A stretch of DNA of 64,000 bases from Acetomicrobium sp. S15 = DSM 107314 (GCF_016125955.1 NZ_JADEVE010000415.1:1-64000), one strand, 5' to 3'. Counted from the first letter of the stretch, positions 9,375 to 18,800 are shown. Notes: generated by a model from the sequence alone, not told the origin. Numbers and translations: made by a program.

Positions 9375-9922
9375 CACTTACCACCTCCAACTTCTTCGAA
9401 GGCCTTGCGAACGGCCAGAATATTACTTTCCGCCACTTCTTTAGGAAACCTTTCCGAGACGACTTTTTCGATAGCGTCAACCCCAATAAGGCCCGTTATG
9501 CGTGCCAGGGCTCCTATAAGTGCCGTGTTCATAATGGGACGTCCAATAGTTTCAATCGCAATCTTTGTGGCAGGCACGAAAAACACCTTGACGTCATCGC
9601 GGTCTAGTGCGATAGGACTTTCTGCATTCACTAAGACAATTCCTCCCTTCTTCAATCCGGTCAGAACATCCACTACATCCATAATTGAAGGATCCTGAAC
9701 AACAACTATATCCGGTTCTTCGATCTTCTCTCGCAAACGAATCGGCGTATCGGAGATCCTTGCATAAGCTTGAACGGGGGCGCCTCTGCGCTCTCCGCCT
9801 CCTCCTAAATAAGGAAAGGCTTGAGCAAACTTACCTGCGGCAAACGCAGCCGCAGCTATCATTTCAGCCATTGCAACCGATCCCTGACCACCTCTGCCGT
9901 GTATTCTAATTTCCACAAACAA
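9374..9922 (-). CDS. porG: Pyruvate/2-oxoacid:ferredoxin oxidoreductase, gamma subunit
   Basis: A 182-residue gamma subunit with the N-terminal GRGGQGSVAMAEMIA motif characteristic of this domain. It is the first gene of the porGDAB operon. The start is a TTG behind GAGGTGAT; a GTG two codons inside is the alternative. All four subunits are complete and overlap head to tail, so the complex is likely functional. The 200 bases upstream presumably hold the promoter, but I saw no clear -35/-10 pair. Confidence 0.9.
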   Translation of the reverse strand: MFVEIRIHGRGGQGSVAMAEMIAAAAFAAGKFAQAFPYLGGGGERRGAPVQAYARISDTPIRLREKIEEPDIVVVQDPSIMDVVDVLTGLKKGGIVLVNAESPIALDRDDVKVFFVPATKIAIETIGRPIMNTALIGALARITGLIGVDAIEKVVSERFPKEVAESNILAVRKAFEEVGGGK

Positions 9923-10125
9923 TACAAATCACCTCTTTCTGCTTTAGCTCAAAAGAAATCTCAATTTTTACCTACTTTATCTAAAAACTCTGCACCATAA
10001 GTCACCAATCACTGACTTTTCCATCTATCAGATCTTAACTGTTATCTTTTGTCTTCCAAGCATAAATTAATTTGCTTTTAAGATGAACAAATCTTGTCTT
10101 GGTATCAAAAATGCTATCTTATCAA

Positions 10126-11421
10126 CTAATTATTTCTACCTCCAGCCATAAGTTTGGCCTGTGCCTGTCGCTTAAGCAAAAATAATGAAATTGGAACTAA
10201 CAGTCCACCTAAACCTAAGATGGCAAAAGATGGACCCCAAAATGTAGCATAAACTGGGGAAACAAGACCATTATATGCTTGAAGAATAGCCCCAAAAGCT
10301 AAAGGCGCAATTATAGTCGTAAAATATCCTACAGCTGATTGAAACCCCAGGCATAAACCACAAGTTTTTGGTGATACCATCTCTGTAAGTCCTGCTTTAT
10401 AAAGTGCCGAGTCAGCAACCACCCAAAATCCGATCCAAGCGGCAACTACTATTACAAATCCTATTTTATAGGTATATATGTACCCAAGTCCGAACTCCGC
10501 AACTAAACTAAAACAAGCTGCTAAAGCGATAGCCCGAATCCTGCCTATTCTATCTGAAACTACTCCCCATATCCATGACGCCGGAGCACCCAGGAGGATA
10601 ATACAGGCAGCTACTATTCCAGCCCAAGTAGCAGCGCGATCAGGTTTCATTCCACTACTTACAGCTACAGCAGTCATAAATGGCCCTATCCATCCCCAGA
10701 AAGCATATTGTTCCCACATATGGCCCATATATCCAAGGGATATTAGAAGTGGCCCCATTATATTCCTAGGTAACTTTGCTGACACTGTAGTGTTATTATT
10801 GCAAGATACCATTTGAGATTTAATTTGAATTGTGAACGCAGACTCTTCTGGAGTCGGAGCTTCAGAAACAAATAGAGATACTATTAATGCACCAATGAAT
10901 GCTGGTAGCGATGTCCATAAAATCCCAGTTCTCCAACCATATATTCCCGCAATGGGAGCAGCCACAAAATATCCTCCAGCATACGCTGCAACAAGCGCAG
11001 CTGTATACAAACCCAATACACCTCCACGCCTCTGCGGCGGGAACCAACGTGACAAAAGCGCTATACCCGGGACATATATGGCACCAGCTGATAGCCCGGT
11101 TAACAACCGAAATATCATGATACTTATTTTGCTACATGCGCCCCATACGAAAAGCGTAGAAAAAATCCCTGTGCTTAGCGTAGCCCAGAACACTATCCTC
11201 TTTAAGCCAATCTTATCGCCAAGCCAACCACTAAATACCACAATGACCACATATCCGGCTTGAAAACATGACAAAATCAATCCAGTATCCTGAGATGTTA
11301 AGTTAAATTCTTCAATAATGTATTTCGAAACAGCTGAAAAATTATACCATGGCATATAACCTAACAACATAGAAATTACCATTGCAAATAGAGTACGTCG
11401 TGCTTGTGTTTCTCTAATCAA
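10126..11421 (-). CDS. Major facilitator superfamily transporter
   Basis: About 431 residues with some twelve hydrophobic segments. The loop 2-3 motif GWLGDKIGLKR identifies the major facilitator superfamily; the layout resembles anion:cation symporter-type carriers for organic acids, but the substrate cannot be read from the sequence. The frame is open to 11490, yet the TTG at 11421 is preceded by GGAGGGG at good spacing and leaves the usual short cytoplasmic N-terminus. The gene is AT-rich, as are the por genes, and stands alone between two non-coding stretches. Confidence 0.8.
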   Translation of the reverse strand: MIRETQARRTLFAMVISMLLGYMPWYNFSAVSKYIIEEFNLTSQDTGLILSCFQAGYVVIVVFSGWLGDKIGLKRIVFWATLSTGIFSTLFVWGACSKISIMIFRLLTGLSAGAIYVPGIALLSRWFPPQRRGGVLGLYTAALVAAYAGGYFVAAPIAGIYGWRTGILWTSLPAFIGALIVSLFVSEAPTPEESAFTIQIKSQMVSCNNNTTVSAKLPRNIMGPLLISLGYMGHMWEQYAFWGWIGPFMTAVAVSSGMKPDRAATWAGIVAACIILLGAPASWIWGVVSDRIGRIRAIALAACFSLVAEFGLGYIYTYKIGFVIVVAAWIGFWVVADSALYKAGLTEMVSPKTCGLCLGFQSAVGYFTTIIAPLAFGAILQAYNGLVSPVYATFWGPSFAILGLGGLLVPISLFLLKRQAQAKLMAGGRNN

Positions 11422-11895
11422 ATTTACCCCTCCATAAAACACGGAAAAGGACACTTCAAAGTTAATCGTACGCAACATATTTTGTATCATGCTGCCTCAA
11501 ACTTTCCAACGAAAGTAAATTTGTCAAGTTTTAGGTAATAATCCTAAACAAAGGACTACATAGTTTAAAAAGTATATCATTGTCTGTGATAGATGTAGCC
11601 TTAAGACTTATCAACTTAGTACCTTGATATCTTATAAGACAAAAGTCCTGCTATCTTAACTTGGAAAAATGTTGCGGCGGTTTATGAAGTTCTGTAGTGT
11701 AAAGAGATAACCGCCGCCATCCAAGTCACCAACTTTACTTTAAGACGTACCTTTGTCGATCATAAGCCCCTCAAGGAGCAGGCCTATTTAGATCTCAACT
11801 TCCCTTGATTATGGTACAAGGACAAAGGACCGCCATCAAACTTCGCTTTAAAGCGCATTCCAACAATGTCGAATTAACCTAAATCAATTTATCAA
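11422..11895. other. Intergenic stretch with a long-loop inverted repeat
   Basis: No gene recognised. An exact inverted repeat, gcggcggtt at 11674-11682 and aaccgccgc at 11709-11717, stands out because it is GC-rich in AT-rich surroundings; it could be a terminator-like fold or a protein site. Downstream of it, at about 11730-11875, there are short frames with coding-like look but stops in all of them, so a decayed gene is possible but unproven. Confidence 0.35.
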
Positions 11896-12834
11896 TCATA
11901 CTTTGGGAACAAAGAGGTCTGATGCCCCTTGCGGTGAAACCTTTATATCAGGCTCATTCTCTTTAACATGATTAATAACCCACTCAGCCCATTTGACCTT
12001 CTTGCGCATAAGATCCATGTGGTTTTCATCAGCAACAAAAGGAGAATAGTAATTAGCAGTGGGAGCAGGTTCAAATTTTAAATAGCAAGGGGAATATATT
12101 TTAATAACTTCTGGCGCATCGTAAATACGATTGGCTCCACCATAAGAATCGAATGTCCAGATATAAAAATCAATTGGTATATCGGTAACTTTGCGGATCG
12201 AAGCCAATTGAGGTAAGGAAAGATCAGAAATAGGATTAAAGGAACTTGCTCCAATCTCTTGAGCTAAACGGGCACCGCAGGCAGAGCTTACGCCAGCCCA
12301 CACCGAAAATTTAATCGCCACATCTTTTGGAAACTCGTTGATTTCTTGGAGTTTTTTGACCATAGCCAGCACTCCCCAATCAACCAACATAAACCCACGA
12401 ATGCCAAGTTCATACATAGAAAGTATATCAGTAAGGACTTTTCTTACTTCATCGGATCCTCGATGATTAAGACCTCCACACCTTTGGCCATCTGGTGTTA
12501 TAAATTGGCGACCCATGTCCCATGCGTTTCGTGGCCCTGGGACAGCTATTACTTCCATTTTTTCTTCAGCTGCCATCTGAGCAAAGTCTCTTAGCTCCGC
12601 CTTATCAAATAGAGTACCACCCTGGCAAAAAGAAATCAGGCGATGAACAGGAACATTTCTTTTGTGTCGCTCATCGATGAGAGCCTTCAATACCTTAGGG
12701 CCTTCGACTCCTGACATTTCAATCCTATAATGACAACCATCCGGAAAAGTTTTGCCGCTTTTAGGTAGGTCGTACAAATCTCTTCCTGGAATCCCAACCT
12801 TTTCCATAAGCTCAGATGCTTTTGACAGTTTCAT
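11896..12834 (-). CDS. Uncharacterised U32-peptidase-like TIM-barrel protein
   Basis: A 312-residue soluble protein with a clean start (AAAGGAGG seven bases before the ATG). The stretch GIRGFMLVDWGVLAMVKKL followed by IKFSVWAGVSSACGARL and later LPQLASIRKVTDIPIDFYIW has the strand-helix rhythm and some wording of peptidase family U32/YhbU TIM barrels. The usual U32 signature with its conserved glutamate and cysteine cluster is not obvious, so it is a remote member at best. Several cysteines (GCHYRIE, FCQGG, QRCGG, SPCYL) could bind metal. It is a single gene in the AT-rich left part; function unknown. Confidence 0.5.
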   Translation of the reverse strand: MKLSKASELMEKVGIPGRDLYDLPKSGKTFPDGCHYRIEMSGVEGPKVLKALIDERHKRNVPVHRLISFCQGGTLFDKAELRDFAQMAAEEKMEVIAVPGPRNAWDMGRQFITPDGQRCGGLNHRGSDEVRKVLTDILSMYELGIRGFMLVDWGVLAMVKKLQEINEFPKDVAIKFSVWAGVSSACGARLAQEIGASSFNPISDLSLPQLASIRKVTDIPIDFYIWTFDSYGGANRIYDAPEVIKIYSPCYLKFEPAPTANYYSPFVADENHMDLMRKKVKWAEWVINHVKENEPDIKVSPQGASDLFVPKV

Positions 12835-13194
12835 TTCAATGCCTCCTTTAAAGTTATAGTTAAATAATACCCTAGGAAAAATAAATCTTTGAGCTTTTAT
12901 TGTAGTTACTTAAATGCTTTTGTCCAAAAATTTTTAGACCCTTTAAAAATACTATTTTATCTGCAATAGTTCTCAATATTTCTTATTGTTAATAGTGCAC
13001 TTTTGGCAATAACAAAATGTTTCCTGCGTAAAGGCATTTATGCTCCTATATTATAACACAGATCTAAAGGATCATGATATTCAATCCTGCAAACCCTAGA
13101 GCATCCTCTAAAAGGATCAAAGAAGATGCTCTAGGGTTTTTCAGTCTACTTCAAAGCCTCTTCATGGTATGAAGTATGCAAATTTCCCATCCTC
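12835..13194. other. Intergenic, AT-rich, with one terminator
   Basis: No gene seen. The U32-like gene's promoter should be here. The only clear structure is the hairpin at 13091-13139 described separately. Base composition changes around 13.1-13.2 kb from AT-rich on the left to GC-rich on the right. Confidence 0.5.
13091..13139 (-). terminator. Intrinsic terminator after the 13195-14454 gene
   Basis: A 15-base perfect inverted repeat (aaaccctagagcatc at 13091-13105 and gatgctctagggttt at 13125-13139) with a 19-base loop. The A- and T-rich ends of the stem make it a possible bidirectional terminator; only the minus-strand gene ends next to it. Confidence 0.7.
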
Positions 13195-14454
13195 CTAACG
13201 GCCATGTAATCCCCTGGCTGCTACGAAAGCTATCCCGTGCTTGGTCAGGCTTTCAGCGGTGCGGTTTAAGGCTATGTGCTTGAGCATATAATTCTTCTCG
13301 AGGCTTTCCCAATGACCGGAGGCTATGACCTCCTCTTTGGCGCGGAAGTAATCGAGTATATCGGAGGGGTGATCCAGAGAAGATTCGTCCTCGAAGTCGC
13401 CTCCCTCGTGTTTGGCCGATATGTTGGGCACCGTCACGGCTACTTCTACCAATTCGTCCCTGCGGCAGTATGGTTGGCGCACGATGCTTTTGGCTGTTTC
13501 GGTTATGTGGTGTTCTATGCGCACCTGGTCTTCAAATCCGAGGTCGCGCCTGATCTGCGCCGCGGTCTTTATCGTGGCGGCGTTGACGGAGTTTGAGAGG
13601 TTTATGCCAGAAAGCGCAGTCGTGCCGTCTTCCCTCGCCAAGAGGCGAGCCGCGGTGAGGGTCCACAGGAAGGAGTAGGGGTTGTCGATGCCCTTAAATA
13701 CGGAGATCTTGAACTTTATATTCACGCCGAGCTTGTAGAGCAAAAGCGCAAGGAGGATGGTGCCTTCGTTAACGTTGAGCACCTCTTGCACCCCGTAGTT
13801 CGTGTAGTAATATAGGAACTCATCTACCCATGCCAGGGCGTGCTCGTTCGGCTGTCCGATGCCTCCGAAATAGCCGGTTATCGTCTCTGGCCCCATCAGG
13901 TGAATGTTAGACCCGTCCGTCCCCTTGGTGTCGAGGGTCTCGACACAGCTCGCCCCCGCCATCTCCGTGGCCGCGTGCACCGCTAAGAGGTCGCCGTCTT
14001 TGACCTGTTCCCTCATGTTGCGTACCCGTATATATCGCCCGGGCATGAGTTCGCCCTTCTCTATTGCCCTCTTGGCCTCAGCTATAAACCATGGGAAGTA
14101 TTGCAGGGCGCTGATTTCAAGCGTAACGGCACTGCTTTCGTCCGGAAGCTCGGCGCCTGCTCCTTCGCCTGAGACTTTCTTTCGAAAGTCCGAGATCGAT
14201 ACGAAGGCTTTGCGTTCTTTTTGCTCCTCAAGCCACTCGAGGTCTTTTACGTAGGAAGGCTCTACACGTTTAAGGCGAGCTATGAGGTTTTCTACCTTCC
14301 GTGCCTCTTTTGCCCTCTCGTTTATCTCCTGAGGTGTGTCATATTTTTTGATCACGTTGACGAGGCTTTGGACGACGCTGTTCTTTTTGCTGGATAGATA
14401 GGTATTGATCTCGGCTACGCCTTTCTCTCCCAGGCAGCACATTTCACTCGACAT
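13195..14454 (-). CDS. Conserved-looking protein of unknown function
   Basis: A 419-residue soluble protein I do not recognise. The first 110 residues are charged and helical (ERAKEARKVENLIARLKR), then comes a long alpha/beta region with motifs GPETITGYFGGIGQPNEHA, VLNVNEGTILLALLLYKLG and ARLLAREDGTTALSG, which could be a barrel-type enzyme. No signal peptide or membrane segment is visible. It starts 31 bases after the HD-GYP gene and is followed by a terminator, so the two probably form one transcript. A B12-type mutase resemblance crossed my mind but no signature supports it. Confidence 0.7.
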   Translation of the reverse strand: MSSEMCCLGEKGVAEINTYLSSKKNSVVQSLVNVIKKYDTPQEINERAKEARKVENLIARLKRVEPSYVKDLEWLEEQKERKAFVSISDFRKKVSGEGAGAELPDESSAVTLEISALQYFPWFIAEAKRAIEKGELMPGRYIRVRNMREQVKDGDLLAVHAATEMAGASCVETLDTKGTDGSNIHLMGPETITGYFGGIGQPNEHALAWVDEFLYYYTNYGVQEVLNVNEGTILLALLLYKLGVNIKFKISVFKGIDNPYSFLWTLTAARLLAREDGTTALSGINLSNSVNAATIKTAAQIRRDLGFEDQVRIEHHITETAKSIVRQPYCRRDELVEVAVTVPNISAKHEGGDFEDESSLDHPSDILDYFRAKEEVIASGHWESLEKNYMLKHIALNRTAESLTKHGIAFVAARGLHGR

Positions 14455-14485
14455 GGTATCTTACCCCCTACTCTATTAATTTTTT

Positions 14486-15694
14486 TCACGCTTTGCGTGC
14501 GCTCCCCGCAAGTCCTTTTACTGCCGGCTCCTCTTGGTCTAACGCTCGCTTATCCACGCTACCGATGCTTCGTCTGATATAAAGGTCTGACTCTCTCAGG
14601 TTAACAAGGCGCAAACTGCCCTCTTGCCCCTCAAAATCGGCAAAGAGCATGACTGTTGGACGCACCAAGTCGCCTGGAAAGGTTGAAACCACCACGCCCA
14701 CACTGCCGTCTGAGAGCTCCACAGTGACCCCTGGAGGATATAGTCCGAGCGACAAAAGCAGCTCTCTGACGACACCGGGGTCGAAGTGATTGCCGGCATC
14801 TCCTACTATTATGGAAATCGCATTTTTCGGTGATTCGGCTTCCTTGTATATCCTGTTCGTGGTGAGCGCGTCAAATACGTCTGCTACGGCGGCTATCCTT
14901 GCAGGAAGCGGTATCGCTTCGCCTCTTAGCCTATCTGGGTAACCGTTTCCGTTCCATCGCTCGTGATGACCTCGTACGACGGTCAACACTTCTTCGTCTC
15001 TTATCCCCTGCTGCAGCGCCAACTCGAAACCTTTTACGGGATGGGTCTTTATTATGGCAAATTCGGCGTCAGTCAATCTGGCGGGTTTATTCAATATGTG
15101 CAAAGGGACCTTAGCCTTGCCAAGGTCGTGAAGGAGGATCCCCGTCGTTATCTTATTTACAAGAACATTGTCGCCTGGGCGCAGCCTGGAGGCCAGAAAG
15201 CCGGAGAGCAATGCCACGTTGAGCGAGTGCACGAATGTATATTCATCCCATTGCCGCATCTTATAGAGCGACAACGTAATCGCCTTAGAGCTGAGGATCT
15301 CCTGTGCGAGGATATGACCCGTAGAGAGAAGCGGCTCGAAGAGGCCTTCGGTCATCCCATCACTTGCTATCCTTCGGTAGACGTCACCGAGCTGCCTCAC
15401 GGCCTGGCAGGCTAAGGCGCGGTCTATTTGCTTGACCGGCCCTCTAATCCTTTGGATTAGCTCTTCTAAGTCCCGAGCCGAAGGGGTTTTCTCGACGAAA
15501 ACCCTTATGTGCGTAACCCCTTCAGATTTAAGCCTCTGGACGAGCCTCTTTTTGGCGCTCCCAAACCAGGACAAATCTACCCCTTTTGGGAGCAAGAGAA
15601 CTTTCTTGGCAGAGACTATATCCTCCGCCAGAACGAAGTCGCGCGTCGCTATATCCTCTACTGGTATTTCTTGCGCCGACAACGGCTGCTCCAT
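14486..15694 (-). CDS. HD-GYP domain phosphodiesterase
   Basis: A 402-residue protein with an N-terminal regulatory region of about 130 residues and an HD-GYP domain. Visible motifs are HSLNVALLS (156-164), LLHDLGKAKVP (188-198, HD at 189-190) and GHHERWNGNGYP (242-253), so both HD and GYP triads are intact. Known members hydrolyse cyclic di-GMP, so a signalling role is likely. No receiver or membrane domain is present. It leads a two-gene unit with the uncharacterised 419-residue protein, which might be its effector or client; that link is inferred from position only. Confidence 0.88.
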   Translation of the reverse strand: MEQPLSAQEIPVEDIATRDFVLAEDIVSAKKVLLLPKGVDLSWFGSAKKRLVQRLKSEGVTHIRVFVEKTPSARDLEELIQRIRGPVKQIDRALACQAVRQLGDVYRRIASDGMTEGLFEPLLSTGHILAQEILSSKAITLSLYKMRQWDEYTFVHSLNVALLSGFLASRLRPGDNVLVNKITTGILLHDLGKAKVPLHILNKPARLTDAEFAIIKTHPVKGFELALQQGIRDEEVLTVVRGHHERWNGNGYPDRLRGEAIPLPARIAAVADVFDALTTNRIYKEAESPKNAISIIVGDAGNHFDPGVVRELLLSLGLYPPGVTVELSDGSVGVVVSTFPGDLVRPTVMLFADFEGQEGSLRLVNLRESDLYIRRSIGSVDKRALDQEEPAVKGLAGSARKA

Positions 15695-15975
15695 GGCCGC
15701 TCCTTAAATTCCTTAAAATGATAAATTGTATTTTAATTATACCAAAATATCGCGCCTTGTGCTTTGGTCGTGAGCGACGCTTGCAAATCGAAGACAAGCG
15801 CATTGAAATGGCCTTTATAGAGCAGGCACAAACCGAGGCATAGATGAGACAAACAGGCTGCGCCGCCTGAGCTTTCAGCTGTGTAATGTTGCTCGTGACA
15901 GATGAAGGTCAGGCGAGCTTCTTCAAGGTGGGCAATGCGCTTACCCACAGAGCAGGCAGAGCAAGGGTGTTTTGC

Positions 15976-16887
15976 CTATTTTGCGCTGTTTTGCGCTGTG
16001 TCTGTGGCGGTAGAGGCATACTTCCTCTCCATGGCGAGCAGGCCCTTTAGGTTCACGATATCGGTGAACTCGTCAAACGATACGAGTTTCTCTTCCAGCC
16101 CTTTGGAGCTTCCGGTCTTTTTGAGGTGCGACAGGGCTTCGATCATGCCCTTTGTGGCCGAAAAAAGCGGCGTCAGGGCGAAGACGATGTATTTGAAGCC
16201 CATACTTTCTGCCTCTTCCACAGAAAAGAGCGGGGTCTTCCCTCCCTCTATGAGGTTTAACATCAGCGGCGCGTCGATTTCGCTCACCACCCGTTCCATC
16301 TGTTCTTTCGATTCCAATGCTTCTACGAAAACCATATCCACGCCCAGGGCTGCGGCTGCGTTGCCGCGGGCGATGGCTTCTTCTATGCCTGTTACGGCCA
16401 CGGCATCCGTTCGGTATATGATGACGAAGTCGGGGTCGAGCTCGCGCTTGGCGTCGATTGCGGCCTCGAGTTTCCCCTTCATCTCATCCCAACCGATGAC
16501 CTCCTTCCCCTCCATGTGGCCGCACCTTTTAGGCCATCTCTGGTCTTCGATGAACAGTCCGGCAGACCCTGCCCATATATACTCCTGCACGGTGCGGTAG
16601 ACGTTCAAGGGGTTTCCGTATCCCGTATCGGCGTCTCCTAAAACCGGGATGGAGACCGCCCTGGCTATGCTCTTTACGCGATGGCACATTTCGGTGAAGT
16701 CCAAAAGGCCTATATCTGGGGCTCCCAAAAGCGTCGCGGCTGTGCCGAAGCCTGAATGGTGGACCACCTCAAAGCCGCACAGCTCGGCGATGCGCGCGCT
16801 CAGGGCGTCGTAGACGCCAACTCCCACCAGCGCACCGGGTTTTTTCAAGCGTTCCCTCAAAAGCGTGCTCTTTCTTTCCCCTGACAT
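15976..16887 (-). CDS. PEP mutase/isocitrate lyase family C-C lyase
   Basis: A 303-residue enzyme of the phosphoenolpyruvate mutase/isocitrate lyase superfamily. DADTGYG (85-91) supplies Mg-binding aspartates and KRCGH (120-124) is the catalytic loop form seen in 2-methylisocitrate lyases and related 2,3-dimethylmalate lyases. No other methylcitrate-cycle gene is nearby. It lies 24 bases after the TRAP permease gene on the same strand, so it probably acts on a dicarboxylate or malate derivative imported by that transporter. Substrate is not determinable here. Confidence 0.82.
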   Translation of the reverse strand: MSGERKSTLLRERLKKPGALVGVGVYDALSARIAELCGFEVVHHSGFGTAATLLGAPDIGLLDFTEMCHRVKSIARAVSIPVLGDADTGYGNPLNVYRTVQEYIWAGSAGLFIEDQRWPKRCGHMEGKEVIGWDEMKGKLEAAIDAKRELDPDFVIIYRTDAVAVTGIEEAIARGNAAAALGVDMVFVEALESKEQMERVVSEIDAPLMLNLIEGGKTPLFSVEEAESMGFKYIVFALTPLFSATKGMIEALSHLKKTGSSKGLEEKLVSFDEFTDIVNLKGLLAMERKYASTATDTAQNSAK

Positions 16888-16911
16888 TATATTACCTCCA
16901 TAAATGTATGC

Positions 16912-18192
16912 TCAATGCATGATCGACGGAAGCCATGTGCTCATAGGCGGATAAGCGATGGCCAGGATCAACATGGCCACCATGAGGATCATGAACGGAA
17001 AGACACCCTTTACTATTTCTCCCATTGTTATATCATCTCTGATCCCATGGATTATGTAGAGGTTCACTCCCACGGGAGGTGTTATCAGCGCCATCTCCAA
17101 GTTTATGACCAGTACGACGGCGTACCATATGGGATCTATCTGGAGCGCTCCCAAGATCGGGGCTACCAGAGGCATCGTAAGGAGCACGATCGATACGGTC
17201 TCCAAAATGCACCCCAACCCCAACATGAGGATGTTCATGGCTATGACAAAGCCAAGGGGTGAAAGTCCGGCGTCTATGACCATCTGGGTGAGCTGTTGAG
17301 GAATCTCGAGCAGCGTCATTACTCTGCCGAATAGGAGAGCGCCGGCGATGATCATAGCGATCATGCACGAGGTTCCGACAGAGCGCAAGCATACCCCGGG
17401 CAAGTCTTTGAGCGAAAGAGTTCTATAGACGACGAGTGTGATGAATAGACTGTATATCAGGCCGACAGCTGCGGCCTCTGTCGGGGTGAACACCCCGGTG
17501 TAAATGCCTCCCATTATGATGATAGGGAGAGCTATCCCCCACAGGTTCTTTCTTGTGACTCGAAAGCGCTCTTCCCATGAGGCCGGCTCGTAAGCGCGGT
17601 AACCTCCTCCTCGGCTTCGAATGATGGCGTAGATTACGAATATGGCGGTGAGCACGAGTCCCGGAATGATGCCGGCCATGAAGAGCTTACCCACCGACTC
17701 TTCAGTTACGGCACCGTATAGGATCATAGGTATGCTGGGTGGGATCAGGATGCCGAGTGTCCCTCCCGCGGCCAAAAGACCCAAAACGAAACGCCTCTCA
17801 TATCCTCGTTCGGTTAGCGCGGGGAAAGCTACCATGCCTATCGTAGCCGCAGTAGTGGCGCTTGAACCTGTGATCGCGGCGAAAAAGGCGCAACTCAAGA
17901 TCGTCGCTATAGCAAGCCCTCCTGGAAAATGTCTTACCCAGGCGTTCATTACATCAAAGAGGTCATCTCCGACTCTGCCGTCGAGCAAGACTTGGCTCAT
18001 CAGGACGAATAGAGGCACAGCCAATAGGACGAAACTGTCTAACGAAGAGAATATGCTCTGTCCCACGATCTTAAGCGGAAGATCGAAGGCGACGATGAGA
18101 GCAAGTGATGCCGTCCCCAAGGAAAAAGCCACTGGCAGGCCTATGAAGAGCAGAGCGAGGAGCAGCATTACTACGAAGAGAAACGTCATCAT
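16912..18192 (-). CDS. dctM: TRAP transporter large permease (DctM)
   Basis: A 426-residue integral membrane protein with the many hydrophobic segments of DctM, the ion-coupled channel subunit of TRAP transporters. Typical segments are GLPVAFSLG near the N-terminus and the glycine-rich FFAAITGSSATTAATIG. Its ATG overlaps the small permease stop by four bases. Together with DctQ and DctP it would import a carboxylate driven by a sodium gradient. Confidence 0.93.
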   Translation of the reverse strand: MMTFLFVVMLLLALLFIGLPVAFSLGTASLALIVAFDLPLKIVGQSIFSSLDSFVLLAVPLFVLMSQVLLDGRVGDDLFDVMNAWVRHFPGGLAIATILSCAFFAAITGSSATTAATIGMVAFPALTERGYERRFVLGLLAAGGTLGILIPPSIPMILYGAVTEESVGKLFMAGIIPGLVLTAIFVIYAIIRSRGGGYRAYEPASWEERFRVTRKNLWGIALPIIIMGGIYTGVFTPTEAAAVGLIYSLFITLVVYRTLSLKDLPGVCLRSVGTSCMIAMIIAGALLFGRVMTLLEIPQQLTQMVIDAGLSPLGFVIAMNILMLGLGCILETVSIVLLTMPLVAPILGALQIDPIWYAVVLVINLEMALITPPVGVNLYIIHGIRDDITMGEIVKGVFPFMILMVAMLILAIAYPPMSTWLPSIMH

Positions 18193-18695
18193 GGCACATC
18201 CACCCCGCGTTTTGTGTTTTCAAGTCTATCTATCAATCCTGCGGCAAACTGCACTGAAAGCAGGAGAAACCCCACAGGGAGCGACGTCTGGGGTATCCAC
18301 ATGGGAAAACGAAGCGGTGTGGCCGAGAGTTTGTGGTATTTAAACGCTGCCATTACCATTTCATACCCCTGATACGTAACGACGATGGAAAAGATCAGAC
18401 CCAACGCTCCCGTGAGTATCTCGAGTTTCCTTCTGGCGGCGGGGGAGAGGTGGGATATCAGGAGATCTATATGGACGTGCTTGCCCTGTTCGAGCGTATA
18501 GGCGGCGCCGGCAAACATCGTCCACATAAAGAGATATATGGAAACCTCTTGGACCCACGATGTAGGTGCGTTAAAAATATACCGCATTATAACTTCATAA
18601 AAAAGGATCAATCCCAAGACCAACATGCCGATACCGCTGGCATAACCCATGGCATTATTGAGCCTGACGATGAACCTTCTTGCGCGCATTTTCAT
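18189..18695 (-). CDS. dctQ: TRAP transporter small permease (DctQ)
   Basis: A 168-residue protein with four hydrophobic segments. The region with PTSWVQEVSIYLFMWTMF and GKHVHIDLL is characteristic of DctQ. It bridges the binding protein and the large permease. Its end is fused by a four-base overlap to dctM. A stem-loop separates it from dctP upstream. Confidence 0.92.
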   Translation of the reverse strand: MKMRARRFIVRLNNAMGYASGIGMLVLGLILFYEVIMRYIFNAPTSWVQEVSIYLFMWTMFAGAAYTLEQGKHVHIDLLISHLSPAARRKLEILTGALGLIFSIVVTYQGYEMVMAAFKYHKLSATPLRFPMWIPQTSLPVGFLLLSVQFAAGLIDRLENTKRGVDVP

Positions 18696-18800
18696 CTCGT
18701 CATTCGCTCCTTCTGTGTTGACAAAGGCATCATTTAAAAGTGGGCAAACGCCGCGCCTCCTTTCAACGTCTGCCTGAAAGGTTTTGCGAGTCGACCGAGC

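Noticed and set aside
15695-15975. Overlapping small frames between the HD-GYP and lyase genes
   Set aside because: They lie on both strands with no start signal and no protein-like pattern; treated as non-coding.
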